The position numbers and the translations under genes are program-made. The notes beneath the pieces were generated by a model. It ran no database searches. It was not told the DNA's origin and saw only the letters and a list, made by a program, of their open reading frames with translations. Of a stretch of 64,000 nucleotides of DNA, positions 55,664 to 64,000 are shown one piece after another (the stretch's first letter is position 1; every line of letters begins with the position of its first letter). The stretch is from Actimicrobium antarcticum (lineage in GTDB: Bacteria; Pseudomonadota; Gammaproteobacteria; Burkholderiales; Burkholderiaceae_D), in assembly GCF_039536745.1 (NCBI RefSeq), contig NZ_BAAAZE010000008.1:1-64000 (forward strand), read 5' to 3'.

Positions 55664-56197
55664 TTACGCGGTGAGCGCGACCTGCATCTGTTGCAGCTTT
55701 GCGCGCACCGACGTGTCGAGCACTTCGTCACCGACAACAACGCGCACACCACCAATGAGCGACGGATCGACCGACACTAACGGATTGAGTTTGCGACCGA
55801 ATTTCTTTTCCAGTGTAGCGATCAACTCACTGACCTGAGCCGATGACAAGTCGAACGCGCTGACGATTTCCGCATCCGCGGCGCCTTCCAGAGTATTTTT
55901 CAATACTTGGAACTGAGCGTCGATTTCGGGCAGCGAGGTCAGGCGACCGTTCTCGATCAGCATCGTGACGAAGTTATTGACTTCGGCGTTGACAGGTGAT
56001 TTAACCGCTGACAAAAACGTGGAGGCAATATCGGCGTCCGAAATCTTCGGGTTGTGCGTCAGGGCTTGCAGATCAGGATCTGCAGCAACCCGGGCCATCT
56101 CCGACACCAGGGACGACCAGGCGGCCAGATCTTCGGACTGTGCGATGCGAAACAGGGCTTCGGCGTAAGGACGGGCAATCGTTGCGAGTTCGGCCAT
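55664..56197 (-). CDS. atpH: ATP synthase F1 subunit delta
   Basis: The 177-residue stator subunit has MAELATIARPYAEALFRIAQ at the N-terminus and the family C-terminus NPLVSVDPSLIGGVRVVVGDEVLDTSVRAKL. It lies 2 bp downstream of atpF. Confidence 0.97.
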   Translation of the reverse strand: MAELATIARPYAEALFRIAQSEDLAAWSSLVSEMARVAADPDLQALTHNPKISDADIASTFLSAVKSPVNAEVNNFVTMLIENGRLTSLPEIDAQFQVLKNTLEGAADAEIVSAFDLSSAQVSELIATLEKKFGRKLNPLVSVDPSLIGGVRVVVGDEVLDTSVRAKLQQMQVALTA

Positions 56198-56199
56198 GA

Positions 56200-56670
56200 T
56201 TACAGCTCTGTTTTCAGTTGGGTCAACAGGTCAGCGTGGACGGCTGCATTGACTTCACGCTTCAGAATCTGTTCAGCACCTTTCACCGCCAGAGTCGCGA
56301 CCTGATCACGCAATGCTTCGCGGGCCTGGGTCACTTGCTGATCGGCTTCTGCCTTGGCAGCGGCAAGAATGCGCGCGGCTTCAGCGGAGGCTGTGTTCTT
56401 GGCTTCGTCAATGATGCCCTGGGCACGCTTCTCAGCATCGCTGATCCGCTTTTGACCAGCATCGTTAGCCGATGCCAGTTGTGCCTGAACACGCTTCTCT
56501 GCGGCAGCCATTTCGGCCTTGCCACGTTCGGCCGCAGCCAAACCGTCCGCGATCTTCTTGGCACGCTCATCGAGCGCTTTCGTCAACGGTGGCCATACGA
56601 ATTTCATCGTGAAGCCAGCGAGGATGAAGAAGACCACGAACTGTGCAATCAAAGTTGCATTGAGGTTCAT
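56200..56670 (-). CDS. atpF: ATP synthase Fo subunit b
   Basis: The 156-residue peripheral-stalk subunit has one N-terminal membrane helix (NATLIAQFVVFFILAGFTMKFVW) followed by a long charged helix. Confidence 0.97.
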   Translation of the reverse strand: MNLNATLIAQFVVFFILAGFTMKFVWPPLTKALDERAKKIADGLAAAERGKAEMAAAEKRVQAQLASANDAGQKRISDAEKRAQGIIDEAKNTASAEAARILAAAKAEADQQVTQAREALRDQVATLAVKGAEQILKREVNAAVHADLLTQLKTEL

Positions 56671-56736
56671 GGTATTTTCCTTAGCAGAATACGGTCGGCC
56701 GACACTCCGGAACGGAGCGCGGCCACGAGCAGCGAA

Positions 56737-56982
56737 TTACTTGGCGATGAACGGGTTTGCGAAGGCAAACAACATGGCGATACCAACACCGATCAGGAAC
56801 GCAGCATCGATCAGACCAGCCAGCAGGAACATTTTGGTTTGCAGTGCATTCATCAATTCTGGTTGGCGAGCCGATGCTTCAAGATACTTACCGCCCATGA
56901 TAGCGATACCGATACAAGCACCAATGGCGCCCAGGCCGATAATCAAACCACACGCCAATGCTACGAATGAGAGGTCAGTCAT
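56737..56982 (-). CDS. atpE: ATP synthase Fo subunit c
   Basis: The 81-residue hairpin has the polar loop ARQPE (38-42) and the ion-binding carboxylate D59 in GLIDAAFLIG. It lacks the residue set of sodium-binding c rings, so proton coupling is expected. Confidence 0.97.
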   Translation of the reverse strand: MTDLSFVALACGLIIGLGAIGACIGIAIMGGKYLEASARQPELMNALQTKMFLLAGLIDAAFLIGVGIAMLFAFANPFIAK

Positions 56983-57068
56983 GACAATTCCTTAAAAGTT
57001 AAAATAAATATAAAAATCAAATCAAAAAACCAGCGTACCAATACAACAATTTCAAAACCTGAAACCGA

Positions 57069-57911
57069 TCAATGCCCTTCGTGCGCCTGGCCGATATACA
57101 CCAGCGTCAGCATCATGAAAATGAATGCCTGCAGGAACACGATCAGGATATGGAAGATTGCCCAGATAGTACCTGCGAGGACGTGGCCGGCGAAACCGAA
57201 CACGGTAGCAGTCGAACCGAGCAATGCAATCAGCAGGAACAGCAACTCGCCTGCAAACATGTTTCCGAACAGTCGCATGGCCAGTGATACGGTCTTCGCG
57301 GCAAATTCAATCACGTTGAGGAGCAAGTTGAACGGGGCAAGCCAGATACCGAAGGGCGCAGCGAAGAGTTCATGAATGAAGCCGCCGACACCCTTGATTT
57401 TCAGGTTGTAATAGATCATCAGTGCGAATACACCAAGCGCGATCCCCATGGTGCCATTGAGGTCAGCGGTTGGAACCACGCGGTGATGCGGGAAAATATG
57501 TTCGATACCAAAATAGCTGAACAAACCGGAGAACATGTCGACCGGCAGGAAGTCGAGCGAATTCATGAGAGCGACCCAGACAAAAATCGTCAGTGCCAGC
57601 GGAGCGATGAAACTGCGATCGCCATGGACGATTGATTTCGCCTGATTGTCTACCATCTCGTAGACCATTTCGACTGCAGCCTGGAAGCGACCCGGCACTC
57701 CGGAAGTTGCCTTGCGCGCTGCCATGTACATCACCAGGCAGCCGACGACGCCAGCAAACACGGACCAGAAAATGGTATCCATGTTGAGGATCGAGAAATC
57801 GATGATTTTGTCCTGGTGCTTGGTGGACAGATGTCCCAGGTGGTGAACGATGTATTCAGAGGCAGTCGGTGCGTGTTCCGCAGCCGCGCCAGCAATCGCT
57901 TCAGTCGTCAT
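57069..57911 (-). CDS. atpB: ATP synthase Fo subunit a
   Basis: The 280-residue membrane protein has five to six helices, including LAMRLFGNMFAGELLFLLIALL with the essential Arg in the proton channel. Confidence 0.97.
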   Translation of the reverse strand: MTTEAIAGAAAEHAPTASEYIVHHLGHLSTKHQDKIIDFSILNMDTIFWSVFAGVVGCLVMYMAARKATSGVPGRFQAAVEMVYEMVDNQAKSIVHGDRSFIAPLALTIFVWVALMNSLDFLPVDMFSGLFSYFGIEHIFPHHRVVPTADLNGTMGIALGVFALMIYYNLKIKGVGGFIHELFAAPFGIWLAPFNLLLNVIEFAAKTVSLAMRLFGNMFAGELLFLLIALLGSTATVFGFAGHVLAGTIWAIFHILIVFLQAFIFMMLTLVYIGQAHEGH

Positions 57912-57912
57912 G

Positions 57913-58275
57913 TCAGTGCCTAAATAATAGAATGATGTAACTTTTCAGTGCCACGACGAAGGCAGCGATGAGCGCCAGCCAGTTCAAGTCGCGGTACAGC
58001 CATGCAGTCGCGCCCAGGAGCGCCACCGTCAATGCAATCTTTACAAATTCACCAATAAAAAATGACACCGGGTTGGCACCGCCGGGTTTGCGGGAATCAG
58101 CAAACAGTCGCAGCGCAAACAGGCCATTCGGAACTACACAACACAGTCCACCCAACAGCGCCGACAAAAACCCGGCGACTCCGGCCAACGCACCAGCAAT
58201 CAGACTGACGACCAGTGTCGCTGCGAACTGCAAAAATACGATTCGCAACATGCTTGTCCAAGGTCGGTTGCACAT
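57913..58275 (-). CDS. atpI: ATP synthase subunit I
   Basis: The 120-residue protein has four hydrophobic segments and leads the atp operon, one base before atpB. AtpI helps assemble the c ring. The start could lie a few codons downstream (MLRIVFLQFAATL, 58251). Confidence 0.88.
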   Translation of the reverse strand: MCNRPWTSMLRIVFLQFAATLVVSLIAGALAGVAGFLSALLGGLCCVVPNGLFALRLFADSRKPGGANPVSFFIGEFVKIALTVALLGATAWLYRDLNWLALIAAFVVALKSYIILLFRH

Positions 58276-58479
58276 CGCCTGTGATTCGGCTTTGATATGC
58301 GGGAAATGAGTGCGTAATGTGGGTATTCGGAAGCCACGGGATTATAAGTGGTTTCCGAAGGACCAGTCAATTATTTGGCGCACTGCAAGGGGGCACAATG
58401 CTGTCCCCTGCCTTGGAATGGCGCAAATAAATTTACCGGTTTATCATTTTGCGTCCTAGTAGATCGCTGCGGTGCGGCT

Positions 58480-58505
58480 ACCCGGTTTGCTGAACCGGGT
58501 TTTTT
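58480..58505 (+). terminator. Hairpin with T-run between parB and atpI
   Basis: ACCCGGTT-TGCT-GAACCGGGT followed by TTTTT on the plus strand, that is, oriented against the surrounding minus-strand genes. It may also slow minus-strand transcription after parB through the hairpin. The rest of 58276-58513 presumably carries the atp promoter. Confidence 0.6.
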
Positions 58506-58513
58506 GTGAACGA

Positions 58514-59413
58514 TCAGGCCGTGGAGCGCAATCTCGCAAGCAAACCGTCGAGTGAATCGAGATCGGCGAAATCGATAAGTATTTGACCTTTTTTTTCGGA
58601 GTTGATTTTGATCGCTACCTTGGTCGCCAATATATCGGACAATTCTTCTTCAAGTCCGGTGTAGTCGCGCGACTTCGAGTTTGACTTGGACAGCGTTGGT
58701 GCCAATGACTGCTCGGTAGTGGCACGCTTCACCAGTTTTTCGGCCTCACGTACCGACATGCGCTTGGCGACGATCTGGTTGGCCAGCGTGATCTGGGTAG
58801 CGGCGTCGACTGCCAGCAGCGCACGGGCATGCCCCATGTCGATGTCACCTGCCATCAGCATGGTCTGCACCGGCTTGGCCAGGTTCAGCAAGCGCAACAA
58901 ATTCGACACCGCGCTGCGTGAGCGCCCAACCGCACCGGCGGCTTGTTCGTGCGTGAATTCAAAGTCCGTAATCAGACGGTGAATGCCCTGCGCTTCTTCG
59001 AGCGGATTCAGGTCTTCGCGCTGGATGTTTTCAATCAGGGCCATGGCAGCCGCGGTCTGATCTTCGACATCCTTGACCAGCACCGGCACTTCCGTGAGGC
59101 CGGCTAATTGCGCGGCTCTGAAACGGCGCTCGCCCGCAATGATTTCATAACGAGCGACACCATCAAGTGCCGCAATCGGTCGCACCAGAATGGCCTGCAA
59201 GACGCCCTGCGCCTTGATGGACGCCGCCAGTTCGTTCAGCGCACCCTCGTCCATGCGAAGACGCGGCTGATATTTTCCGGCCTGCAGGACATCCACCGAC
59301 AGTATTGATGGCGCACCAGGGACGTTCAGAACGGCGTCATCCAGATCAGTAGAACCGCCTAGCAATGCTTCCAGACCGCGACCGAGGCCGCTTTTGTGTT
59401 TTTTTGTGGCCAT
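58514..59413 (-). CDS. parB: Chromosome partitioning protein ParB
   Basis: The 299-residue CTPase/DNA clamp begins MATKKHKSGLGRGLEALLG (ParA-interacting), has the CTP-binding GERRFRAAQ in EIIAGERRFRAAQLAG, the helix-turn-helix region (FTHEQAAGAVGRSRSAVSNLLRLLNL) and a C-terminal dimer domain. It loads at parS; two candidate sites lie at 61231 and 63521. ATG 59413 was chosen by family start. Confidence 0.97.
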   Translation of the reverse strand: MATKKHKSGLGRGLEALLGGSTDLDDAVLNVPGAPSILSVDVLQAGKYQPRLRMDEGALNELAASIKAQGVLQAILVRPIAALDGVARYEIIAGERRFRAAQLAGLTEVPVLVKDVEDQTAAAMALIENIQREDLNPLEEAQGIHRLITDFEFTHEQAAGAVGRSRSAVSNLLRLLNLAKPVQTMLMAGDIDMGHARALLAVDAATQITLANQIVAKRMSVREAEKLVKRATTEQSLAPTLSKSNSKSRDYTGLEEELSDILATKVAIKINSEKKGQILIDFADLDSLDGLLARLRSTA

Positions 59414-59420
59414 GATTTCT

Positions 59421-60191
59421 TTACATTGTTTTGATACGTTCGACCATCTCGGCACCGAATGCGATGTACGCCTGCGCACCTTTGGAACCGGGATCGAAGT
59501 TAACACCCGGCATCCCGTAAGAAGGCGCTTCGGCCAGGCGAATATTTCGGGGGATCATGGTTTTGAATACCTTGTCACCGAAATGCTGTTCCAGTTGTGC
59601 GGAGACTTGCTGCGACAACGTCATGCGCGGATCAAACATGACCCGCAACAGGCCGATGATTTTCAAATCCGTGTTGAGCTTGGCATGCACTTTCTTGATC
59701 GTATTGACCAGATCGGACAGCCCTTCCAGTGCGTAATATTCACACTGCATCGGAATGATGACGCCGTTGGCCGCACACAGGCCGTTCAGGGTCAGTATCG
59801 ACAAGGCAGGTGGACAGTCGATCAGGATGAAATCGTAGTCGTCAGCCACCAGGCTCAGTGCATCTTTCAACCGCTTTTCACGATTGTCGAGTTCGACCAT
59901 CTCGACTTCGGCGCCGGCCAGTTCCCGGTTCGCGGGCAACACGTCAAATCCGCCATTCTCGGATCTCAGGCGGGCGCTGGCGACGTCGGACATGCCCAGC
60001 AAGACTTCATAGATAGAGACTTTCAGGGTCGCTTTGTTGATGCCCGCACCCATCGTTGCATTACCTTGCGGATCGAGGTCGACCAGCATCACGCGTTGGC
60101 CGATCCGGGTCAGCCCTGCCGCAAGGTTGACTGCTGTCGTGGTCTTGCCTACCCCACCCTTCTGGTTTGCAACACAAAATATTTTAGCCAT
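59421..60191 (-). CDS. parA: Chromosome partitioning ATPase ParA
   Basis: The 256-residue protein begins MAKIFCVANQKGGVGKTTTAVNLAAGL, the deviant Walker A of ParA/Soj, followed by VDLDPQGNAT and LIDCPPAL. It drives movement of ParB-parS complexes over the nucleoid. It is 7 bp upstream of parB. Confidence 0.97.
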   Translation of the reverse strand: MAKIFCVANQKGGVGKTTTAVNLAAGLTRIGQRVMLVDLDPQGNATMGAGINKATLKVSIYEVLLGMSDVASARLRSENGGFDVLPANRELAGAEVEMVELDNREKRLKDALSLVADDYDFILIDCPPALSILTLNGLCAANGVIIPMQCEYYALEGLSDLVNTIKKVHAKLNTDLKIIGLLRVMFDPRMTLSQQVSAQLEQHFGDKVFKTMIPRNIRLAEAPSYGMPGVNFDPGSKGAQAYIAFGAEMVERIKTM

Positions 60192-60240
60192 TGTTTTTAA
60201 TTGCTCTCGGCGTAGTGGCAGGACGGTTGAACGGCGATAC

Positions 60241-60801
60241 TCATTTCGATGAATCCTGCAGCGTCCTGACGAGTTTGGCGGTATCAAAGCCCTGTGCGGT
60301 CAGTCGCTGCAGCAGCGCCTGGTAGCTCGGTTCTGCGACCTCTGGCGAACGGGCAAGTATCCACAAGTACTCATGGGTAGGTCCACCGACGGCGGCCAGC
60401 GAATAATCCGTGGACAAATCGACAACCCAGTAATCTGCCCACACCATAGGCAGCCAGGATAACCATTGCGGCGCAAAACGTACTTTCAGTTTTGAAGTCA
60501 TTTGTAGATTCGGTATGCGCGCACGACCGACGGCTTCCTCGACTGCGCCATTGGCTTTTTTGCATCTATTGATAACATCGATCTCGCCATCGCTGCGCTT
60601 GACGTAGTTGGCAGTGACGTTACTGACACAGTCTTTCTGGAACTTGTTAGGCAAACGGGCAATTTCGACCCATTTTCCGGCGTAGCGGTTCAGATCAAGT
60701 TCCGTGACAGGCGTTACCGTCTGCGCCCCGGCGCTGCCAAGCTGCACCATCAAAAGTAGTGGAGCAAGACCAGAAACCATGGTGCGATAAAAATGACTCA
60801 T
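60241..60801 (-). CDS. blc: Lipocalin (Blc-like), exported
   Basis: The 186-residue protein has a Sec-type signal peptide (GLAPLLLMVQLGSAGAQ) without a lipobox Cys, then the lipocalin signature DLNRYAGKWVEIARLPNKFQKDC and the strand DYWVVDLSTDYSLAAVGGPTHEYLWILAR. Bacterial lipocalins bind lysophospholipids or fatty acids in the envelope. Its start overlaps the stop of rsmG and it precedes parA, an unusual place within the mnmG-rsmG-parAB cluster. Confidence 0.93.
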   Translation of the reverse strand: MSHFYRTMVSGLAPLLLMVQLGSAGAQTVTPVTELDLNRYAGKWVEIARLPNKFQKDCVSNVTANYVKRSDGEIDVINRCKKANGAVEEAVGRARIPNLQMTSKLKVRFAPQWLSWLPMVWADYWVVDLSTDYSLAAVGGPTHEYLWILARSPEVAEPSYQALLQRLTAQGFDTAKLVRTLQDSSK

Positions 60802-61460
60802 GCTGCATGTCTTTCAATGAAAATCAAATGGCGTTCGGCATGCAGTCCCGGCACCGTCACAGGGCGGATCTCAGTCACCGTCCAGCCATCCGGCAACCGG
60901 CTGATTTCGTCGTGGGGAAGCTGCCCCTTCATGGCGATGAACTTGCCGCCCTCGTCGAGCAAGTGGCCCGACCAGTTCACGAAGTCAGCGAGCTCTGCAA
61001 ACGCACGCGACGTGATGACGTCAAATGGCTGCACCACCTTCAGCTGTTCGACCCGCGCGGTATGTATCGTGACGTTGGCAAGGCCCAGTTCAACTTTTGC
61101 CTGCGTCAGAAAAGCGGTCTTCTTGTGGACGGTATCGATCATCGATATGCGCATCGCCGGTTCGGCCTGTTGCGCCCAGATCGCCAGCACCATCCCCGGC
61201 AGTCCACCACCGGCGCCAACATCGAGCACGTGTTTCACGTGAAAAAATGCAGGGATCACGGCCAGCGAATCCAGCAAATGCTGTGTCACCATTTGCAAGG
61301 GGTCGCGCACTGCGGTCAGGTTATAGACGGCATTCCATTTGCAGAGCAAGGCAACGTAATCAATCAAGCGATCGATGGTTGCCGGCGTAAGATCCAGGTC
61401 GAGTTGATCGACGCCCTGGCGCAGCGCTTGTGTCAGTACTTCACGATTCAAAACAGTCAT
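60798..61460 (-). CDS. rsmG: 16S rRNA (guanine527-N7)-methyltransferase
   Basis: The 220-residue SAM-dependent enzyme has VLDVGAGGGLPGMVLAI and VITSRAFAELADF. It methylates G527 of 16S rRNA. The ATG at 61460 is preferred over an upstream TTG. A parS-like sequence lies within its coding region at 61231-61246. Confidence 0.96.
   Translation of the reverse strand: MTVLNREVLTQALRQGVDQLDLDLTPATIDRLIDYVALLCKWNAVYNLTAVRDPLQMVTQHLLDSLAVIPAFFHVKHVLDVGAGGGLPGMVLAIWAQQAEPAMRISMIDTVHKKTAFLTQAKVELGLANVTIHTARVEQLKVVQPFDVITSRAFAELADFVNWSGHLLDEGGKFIAMKGQLPHDEISRLPDGWTVTEIRPVTVPGLHAERHLIFIERHAA
61231..61246. other. parS: parS-like site within rsmG
   Basis: TGTTTCACGTGAAAAA matches the bacterial parS consensus TGTTTCACGTGAAACA at 15 of 16 positions. 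It encodes part of FFHVKH in rsmG. Confidence 0.8.
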
Positions 61461-61472
61461 TATTGGCAAGGC

Positions 61473-63410
61473 TCAGGTGGCAACATCAGCGGTAACAGGC
61501 ACGGATTGAAACTCATTGAATCCGCCCTTTTTCAAGTGCACCAGCAACAGCGAAATCGCGGCAGGTGTCACGCCCGACATCCGGGATGCCTGGCCTATCG
61601 TTTCCGGGCGGTTGAAATGCAGCTTTTGCCGTACTTCCATCGATAGCGCGGTGACTGCCAGATAGTCAAACTCGGCAGGCAATTTCAGCTGCTCGAAGTG
61701 CTCATGGCGTTCGACTTCCTTTGCCTGACGGTCGATGTAACCGGCGTATTTCAACTGGATTTCAACTTGCTCGCGCACGATCGGGTCAGACACTCCGGGG
61801 CCGGCGAGTGATTGGCCATCGATACCGGTCATGCCCAGCAAAGCGGCATAGGTAACGTTCGGGCGACGCAACAGGTCGGCCAGCGCATATTCCCGCTCAA
61901 TCGCTTTTCCCAGCACCCGCTCACCTTCGGCGTCGGCCAGCACGCGGGGGCTGATCCACGTGGAACGCAAGCGCTCCAGTTCGCGCGCAACTGCTTCGCG
62001 CTTTTGTTCGAAAGCAGCCCATTGCGTGTCGCCCACACAACCTAGTTCACGACCGATTTCGGTCAGGCGCATATCGGCGTTGTCTTCACGCAGGCTAAGC
62101 CGGTATTCGGCCCGACTTGTAAACATCCGATAGGGTTCCTGCACGCCTTGGGTAATCAGGTCATCGACCAGTACACCAAGATAAGCCTGGTCACGCCCTG
62201 GACACCAGGCCGCCCTGCCCTGAGTTTGCAACGCGGCGTTCAACCCGGCCAGCATGCCTTGTGCCGCGGCCTCTTCGTATCCGGTCGTACCATTGATTTG
62301 TCCAGCAAAAAACAGCCCCTGAATTGCTTTGGTTTCGAGGGAGGATTTCAATCCGCGTGGATCAAAGTAGTCATATTCGATCGCATATCCCGGACGCAGA
62401 ATATGCGCCTGCTCCAGACCGACCATCGAGCGAACCAGTGCGAGCTGTATATCAAAAGGCAAACTGGTTGAGATACCGTTCGGATAAATCTCGTGGGTAG
62501 TCAATCCCTCCGGCTCCAGATAAATCTGATGCGACGATTTACCAGCGAAACGATGGATCTTGTCTTCGATCGATGGGCAATAGCGCGGTCCGACACCCTC
62601 GATCACGCCGGTATACATCGGGCTGCGATCCAGACCGCTACGGATAATGTCATGCGTGCGTTCATTGGTGTGCGTGATCCAGCATGGCAGTTGGGCCGGA
62701 TGCATGGCAGCCGAACCCATGACCGAAAATACCGGCACGGGGTCGATATCACCTGGCTGTATCTGCATCACGGAAAAATCAATACTACGGCCATCCAAGC
62801 GCGGAGGCGTCCCGGTTTTCAGGCGTCCTTGCGGCATGCGCAACTCTTTCAGTCGGGCCGATAGGGAGACAGCTGGCGGGTCACCAGCACGCCCTGCTGC
62901 ATAATTATTCAATCCAACATGAATCTTTCCATCAAGAAAAGTGCCGGCAGTGAGTACGACCGAGCGTGCGCGGAATTGAATTCCGATCTGGGTAACCGCA
63001 CCAACGACGCGATCACCTTCCACCATCAGGTCGTCCACTGCCTGCTGGAATAGCCAAAGATTGGGCTGATTTTCGAGGCGGGACCGGATCGCCTGCTTGT
63101 ACAAGATGCGGTCGGCCTGCGCGCGCGTGGCACGCACTGCTGGGCCCTTTGATGAATTCAGAATACGAAACTGGATGCCGGCTTCATCGGTGGCGATTGC
63201 CATTGCACCACCCATCGCATCGACTTCCCGCACCAGATGCCCCTTGCCTATGCCCCCGATCGAGGGATTGCAGGACATCTGTCCGAGGGTCTCGATATTG
63301 TGACTCAGGAGCAAAGTTTTTTGCCCCATTCGCGCTGCTGCGAGCGCAGCTTCCGTACCGGCGTGGCCTCCGCCGATCACGATGACGTCAAATTCTGATG
63401 GGTATTGCAT
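61473..63410 (-). CDS. mnmG: tRNA uridine-5-carboxymethylaminomethyl modification enzyme MnmG
   Basis: The 645-residue flavoprotein begins MQYPSEFDVIVIGGGHAGTEAALAAARMG and has SCNPSIGGIGKGHLVREVDAMGG, GTFLDGKIHVG and FTSRAEYRLSLREDNAD. With MnmE it modifies U34 of tRNAs. It leads the mnmG-rsmG-blc-parA-parB cluster; the ATG at 63410 fits the family start. Confidence 0.98.
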   Translation of the reverse strand: MQYPSEFDVIVIGGGHAGTEAALAAARMGQKTLLLSHNIETLGQMSCNPSIGGIGKGHLVREVDAMGGAMAIATDEAGIQFRILNSSKGPAVRATRAQADRILYKQAIRSRLENQPNLWLFQQAVDDLMVEGDRVVGAVTQIGIQFRARSVVLTAGTFLDGKIHVGLNNYAAGRAGDPPAVSLSARLKELRMPQGRLKTGTPPRLDGRSIDFSVMQIQPGDIDPVPVFSVMGSAAMHPAQLPCWITHTNERTHDIIRSGLDRSPMYTGVIEGVGPRYCPSIEDKIHRFAGKSSHQIYLEPEGLTTHEIYPNGISTSLPFDIQLALVRSMVGLEQAHILRPGYAIEYDYFDPRGLKSSLETKAIQGLFFAGQINGTTGYEEAAAQGMLAGLNAALQTQGRAAWCPGRDQAYLGVLVDDLITQGVQEPYRMFTSRAEYRLSLREDNADMRLTEIGRELGCVGDTQWAAFEQKREAVARELERLRSTWISPRVLADAEGERVLGKAIEREYALADLLRRPNVTYAALLGMTGIDGQSLAGPGVSDPIVREQVEIQLKYAGYIDRQAKEVERHEHFEQLKLPAEFDYLAVTALSMEVRQKLHFNRPETIGQASRMSGVTPAAISLLLVHLKKGGFNEFQSVPVTADVAT

Positions 63411-63520
63411 GATTCTGCTCGATGTACGGTGGACTGAAGCGAGATTATAGGGGCATTGCGTGCTGCACCACCGACTCATTCATTGACGGTAGCGTGATCG
63501 TCGGTTGGTGATGACACGCT

Positions 63521-63536
63521 TGTTTCACGTGAAACC
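63521..63536. other. parS: parS site upstream of mnmG
   Basis: TGTTTCACGTGAAACC matches the parS consensus at 15 of 16 positions (last base differs). It lies in the intergenic gap between the protein at 63540 and mnmG, and should load ParB encoded 4 kb away. Confidence 0.88.
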
Positions 63537-63539
63537 ATA

Positions 63540-63998
63540 TTAACGCATCAATCTGAGAACGACGGAAGCCGCAAGAAGCAAGCACCCGGCGGCCATCATC
63601 AGCGGTCCCCACGGCATATATAAACGCTTCTTCACCGGTATTTTAGGTCCGATTAGACCAACCTCCCTTGTCTCAGCGCCCGCATCCATCCTGAATACGT
63701 TGGTAGTTTGCGGTTGCTTCTTAAGCGGGATATGGAAGTCCACACTCACCAGTGATGGAGCAACCCCGACAGCAGCACTGAGAAGGTTCACAGTTAACGC
63801 GGGTCCTGCCGCTGCGTTGCCACTGATAGCGTTCACGCCACGATCCATACCACGCTCGCCGTATAGCTCCATGCCGAAATCGCTATCAGCGTCAAAAGAC
63901 ACGATGGTCACTGGATCGAGCGGATCTTGCTGAAGGAAGCGAGCCGCAGCAACTGGATCGACAATGTCCGGCTGTAGAACATCGGGCGCAAGCATCAC
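63540..63998 (-). CDS. Hypothetical C-terminally membrane-anchored protein (possibly partial)
   Basis: The 152-residue frame ends with a membrane helix (GPLMMAAGCLLLAASVVLRLMR) and has a Gly/Ala/Val-rich middle with no recognised domain. It begins GTG-ATG close to the window edge, so the true start may lie outside. Its 3' end is 4 bp from the parS site. Confidence 0.6.
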   Translation of the reverse strand: MMLAPDVLQPDIVDPVAAARFLQQDPLDPVTIVSFDADSDFGMELYGERGMDRGVNAISGNAAAGPALTVNLLSAAVGVAPSLVSVDFHIPLKKQPQTTNVFRMDAGAETREVGLIGPKIPVKKRLYMPWGPLMMAAGCLLLAASVVLRLMR

Positions 63999-64000
63999 TT

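Noticed and set aside
63411..63540. Origin directly upstream of mnmG
   Set aside because: The usual E. coli-type position was checked, but the short gap has a parS site and no DnaA-box cluster; an origin beyond the window edge cannot be excluded.
1..64000. CRISPR arrays, insertion sequences, prophage genes, rRNA genes
   Set aside because: No regularly spaced repeat array, transposase, integrase, capsid/tail gene or rRNA sequence was seen. The holin-family name of the YqjE-like gene does not indicate a prophage.

Overview
The window reads as chromosome of a betaproteobacterium, most likely Burkholderiales and probably Oxalobacteraceae or a close relative. The family is inferred from gene order (mnmG-rsmG-parA-parB-atpIBEFHAGDC-ppk2/hemE-priA), moderately GC-rich coding sequence, CCA-encoded tRNAs and the density of signalling genes. 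No similarity search was possible, so family names rest on motifs recognised by eye.

Layout. 1-770: non-coding repeats. 0.8-7.0 kb: an orphan HExxH protein, a large transglutaminase/DUF2126 protein, and a cryptochrome-DASH photolyase overlapping a DUF2256 gene. 7.4-10.2 kb: decayed toxin-antitoxin DNA (AbiE with a broken toxin, N-terminally truncated HipA kinase). 10.3-18.9 kb: a signalling block holding a chemoreceptor, an operon of ethylene-receptor-like histidine kinase, single-domain response regulator and REC-PAS-GGDEF-EAL protein, and a NarL-type two-component pair. 19.1-21.5 kb: hip remnants, an orphan AAA ATPase, tRNA-Arg. 21.7-33.3 kb: housekeeping and envelope genes (di-haem cytochrome c, YqjD/YqjE group, flavin oxidoreductase, two exported SRPBCC proteins, AsmA, proline iminopeptidase, glutathione-dependent formaldehyde detoxification). 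33.4-34.2 kb: tRNA-Val, tRNA-Asp, a 125-bp direct repeat that copies the tRNA-Asp 3' end, and a Phd/ParE-type locus whose toxin is cut off exactly at the repeat border. 34.3-44.9 kb: dinB, rep, M16 peptidase, CAP-domain lipoprotein, DUF1857, priA. 44.93-45.60 kb: AT-rich gene-free DNA with two copies, 409 bp apart, of a four-DnaA-box module, a strong candidate chromosomal origin. 45.7-63.4 kb: hemE, ppk2, a solute-binding lipoprotein next to a Cache-HAMP-GGDEF protein, the complete F1Fo ATP synthase operon, parB, parA, a lipocalin, rsmG and mnmG, with two near-consensus parS sites.

How it fits together. The right third is a typical origin-proximal housekeeping and segregation block: ParA/ParB act on the parS sites at 61231 and 63521, about 16-18 kb from the DnaA-box region. 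The left half is accessory. Two toxin-antitoxin loci have lost the toxin but kept the antitoxin, which points to domesticated remnants. The most unusual items are the duplicated origin-like module and the operon that appears to couple an ethylene-type copper-binding membrane sensor to c-di-GMP turnover.
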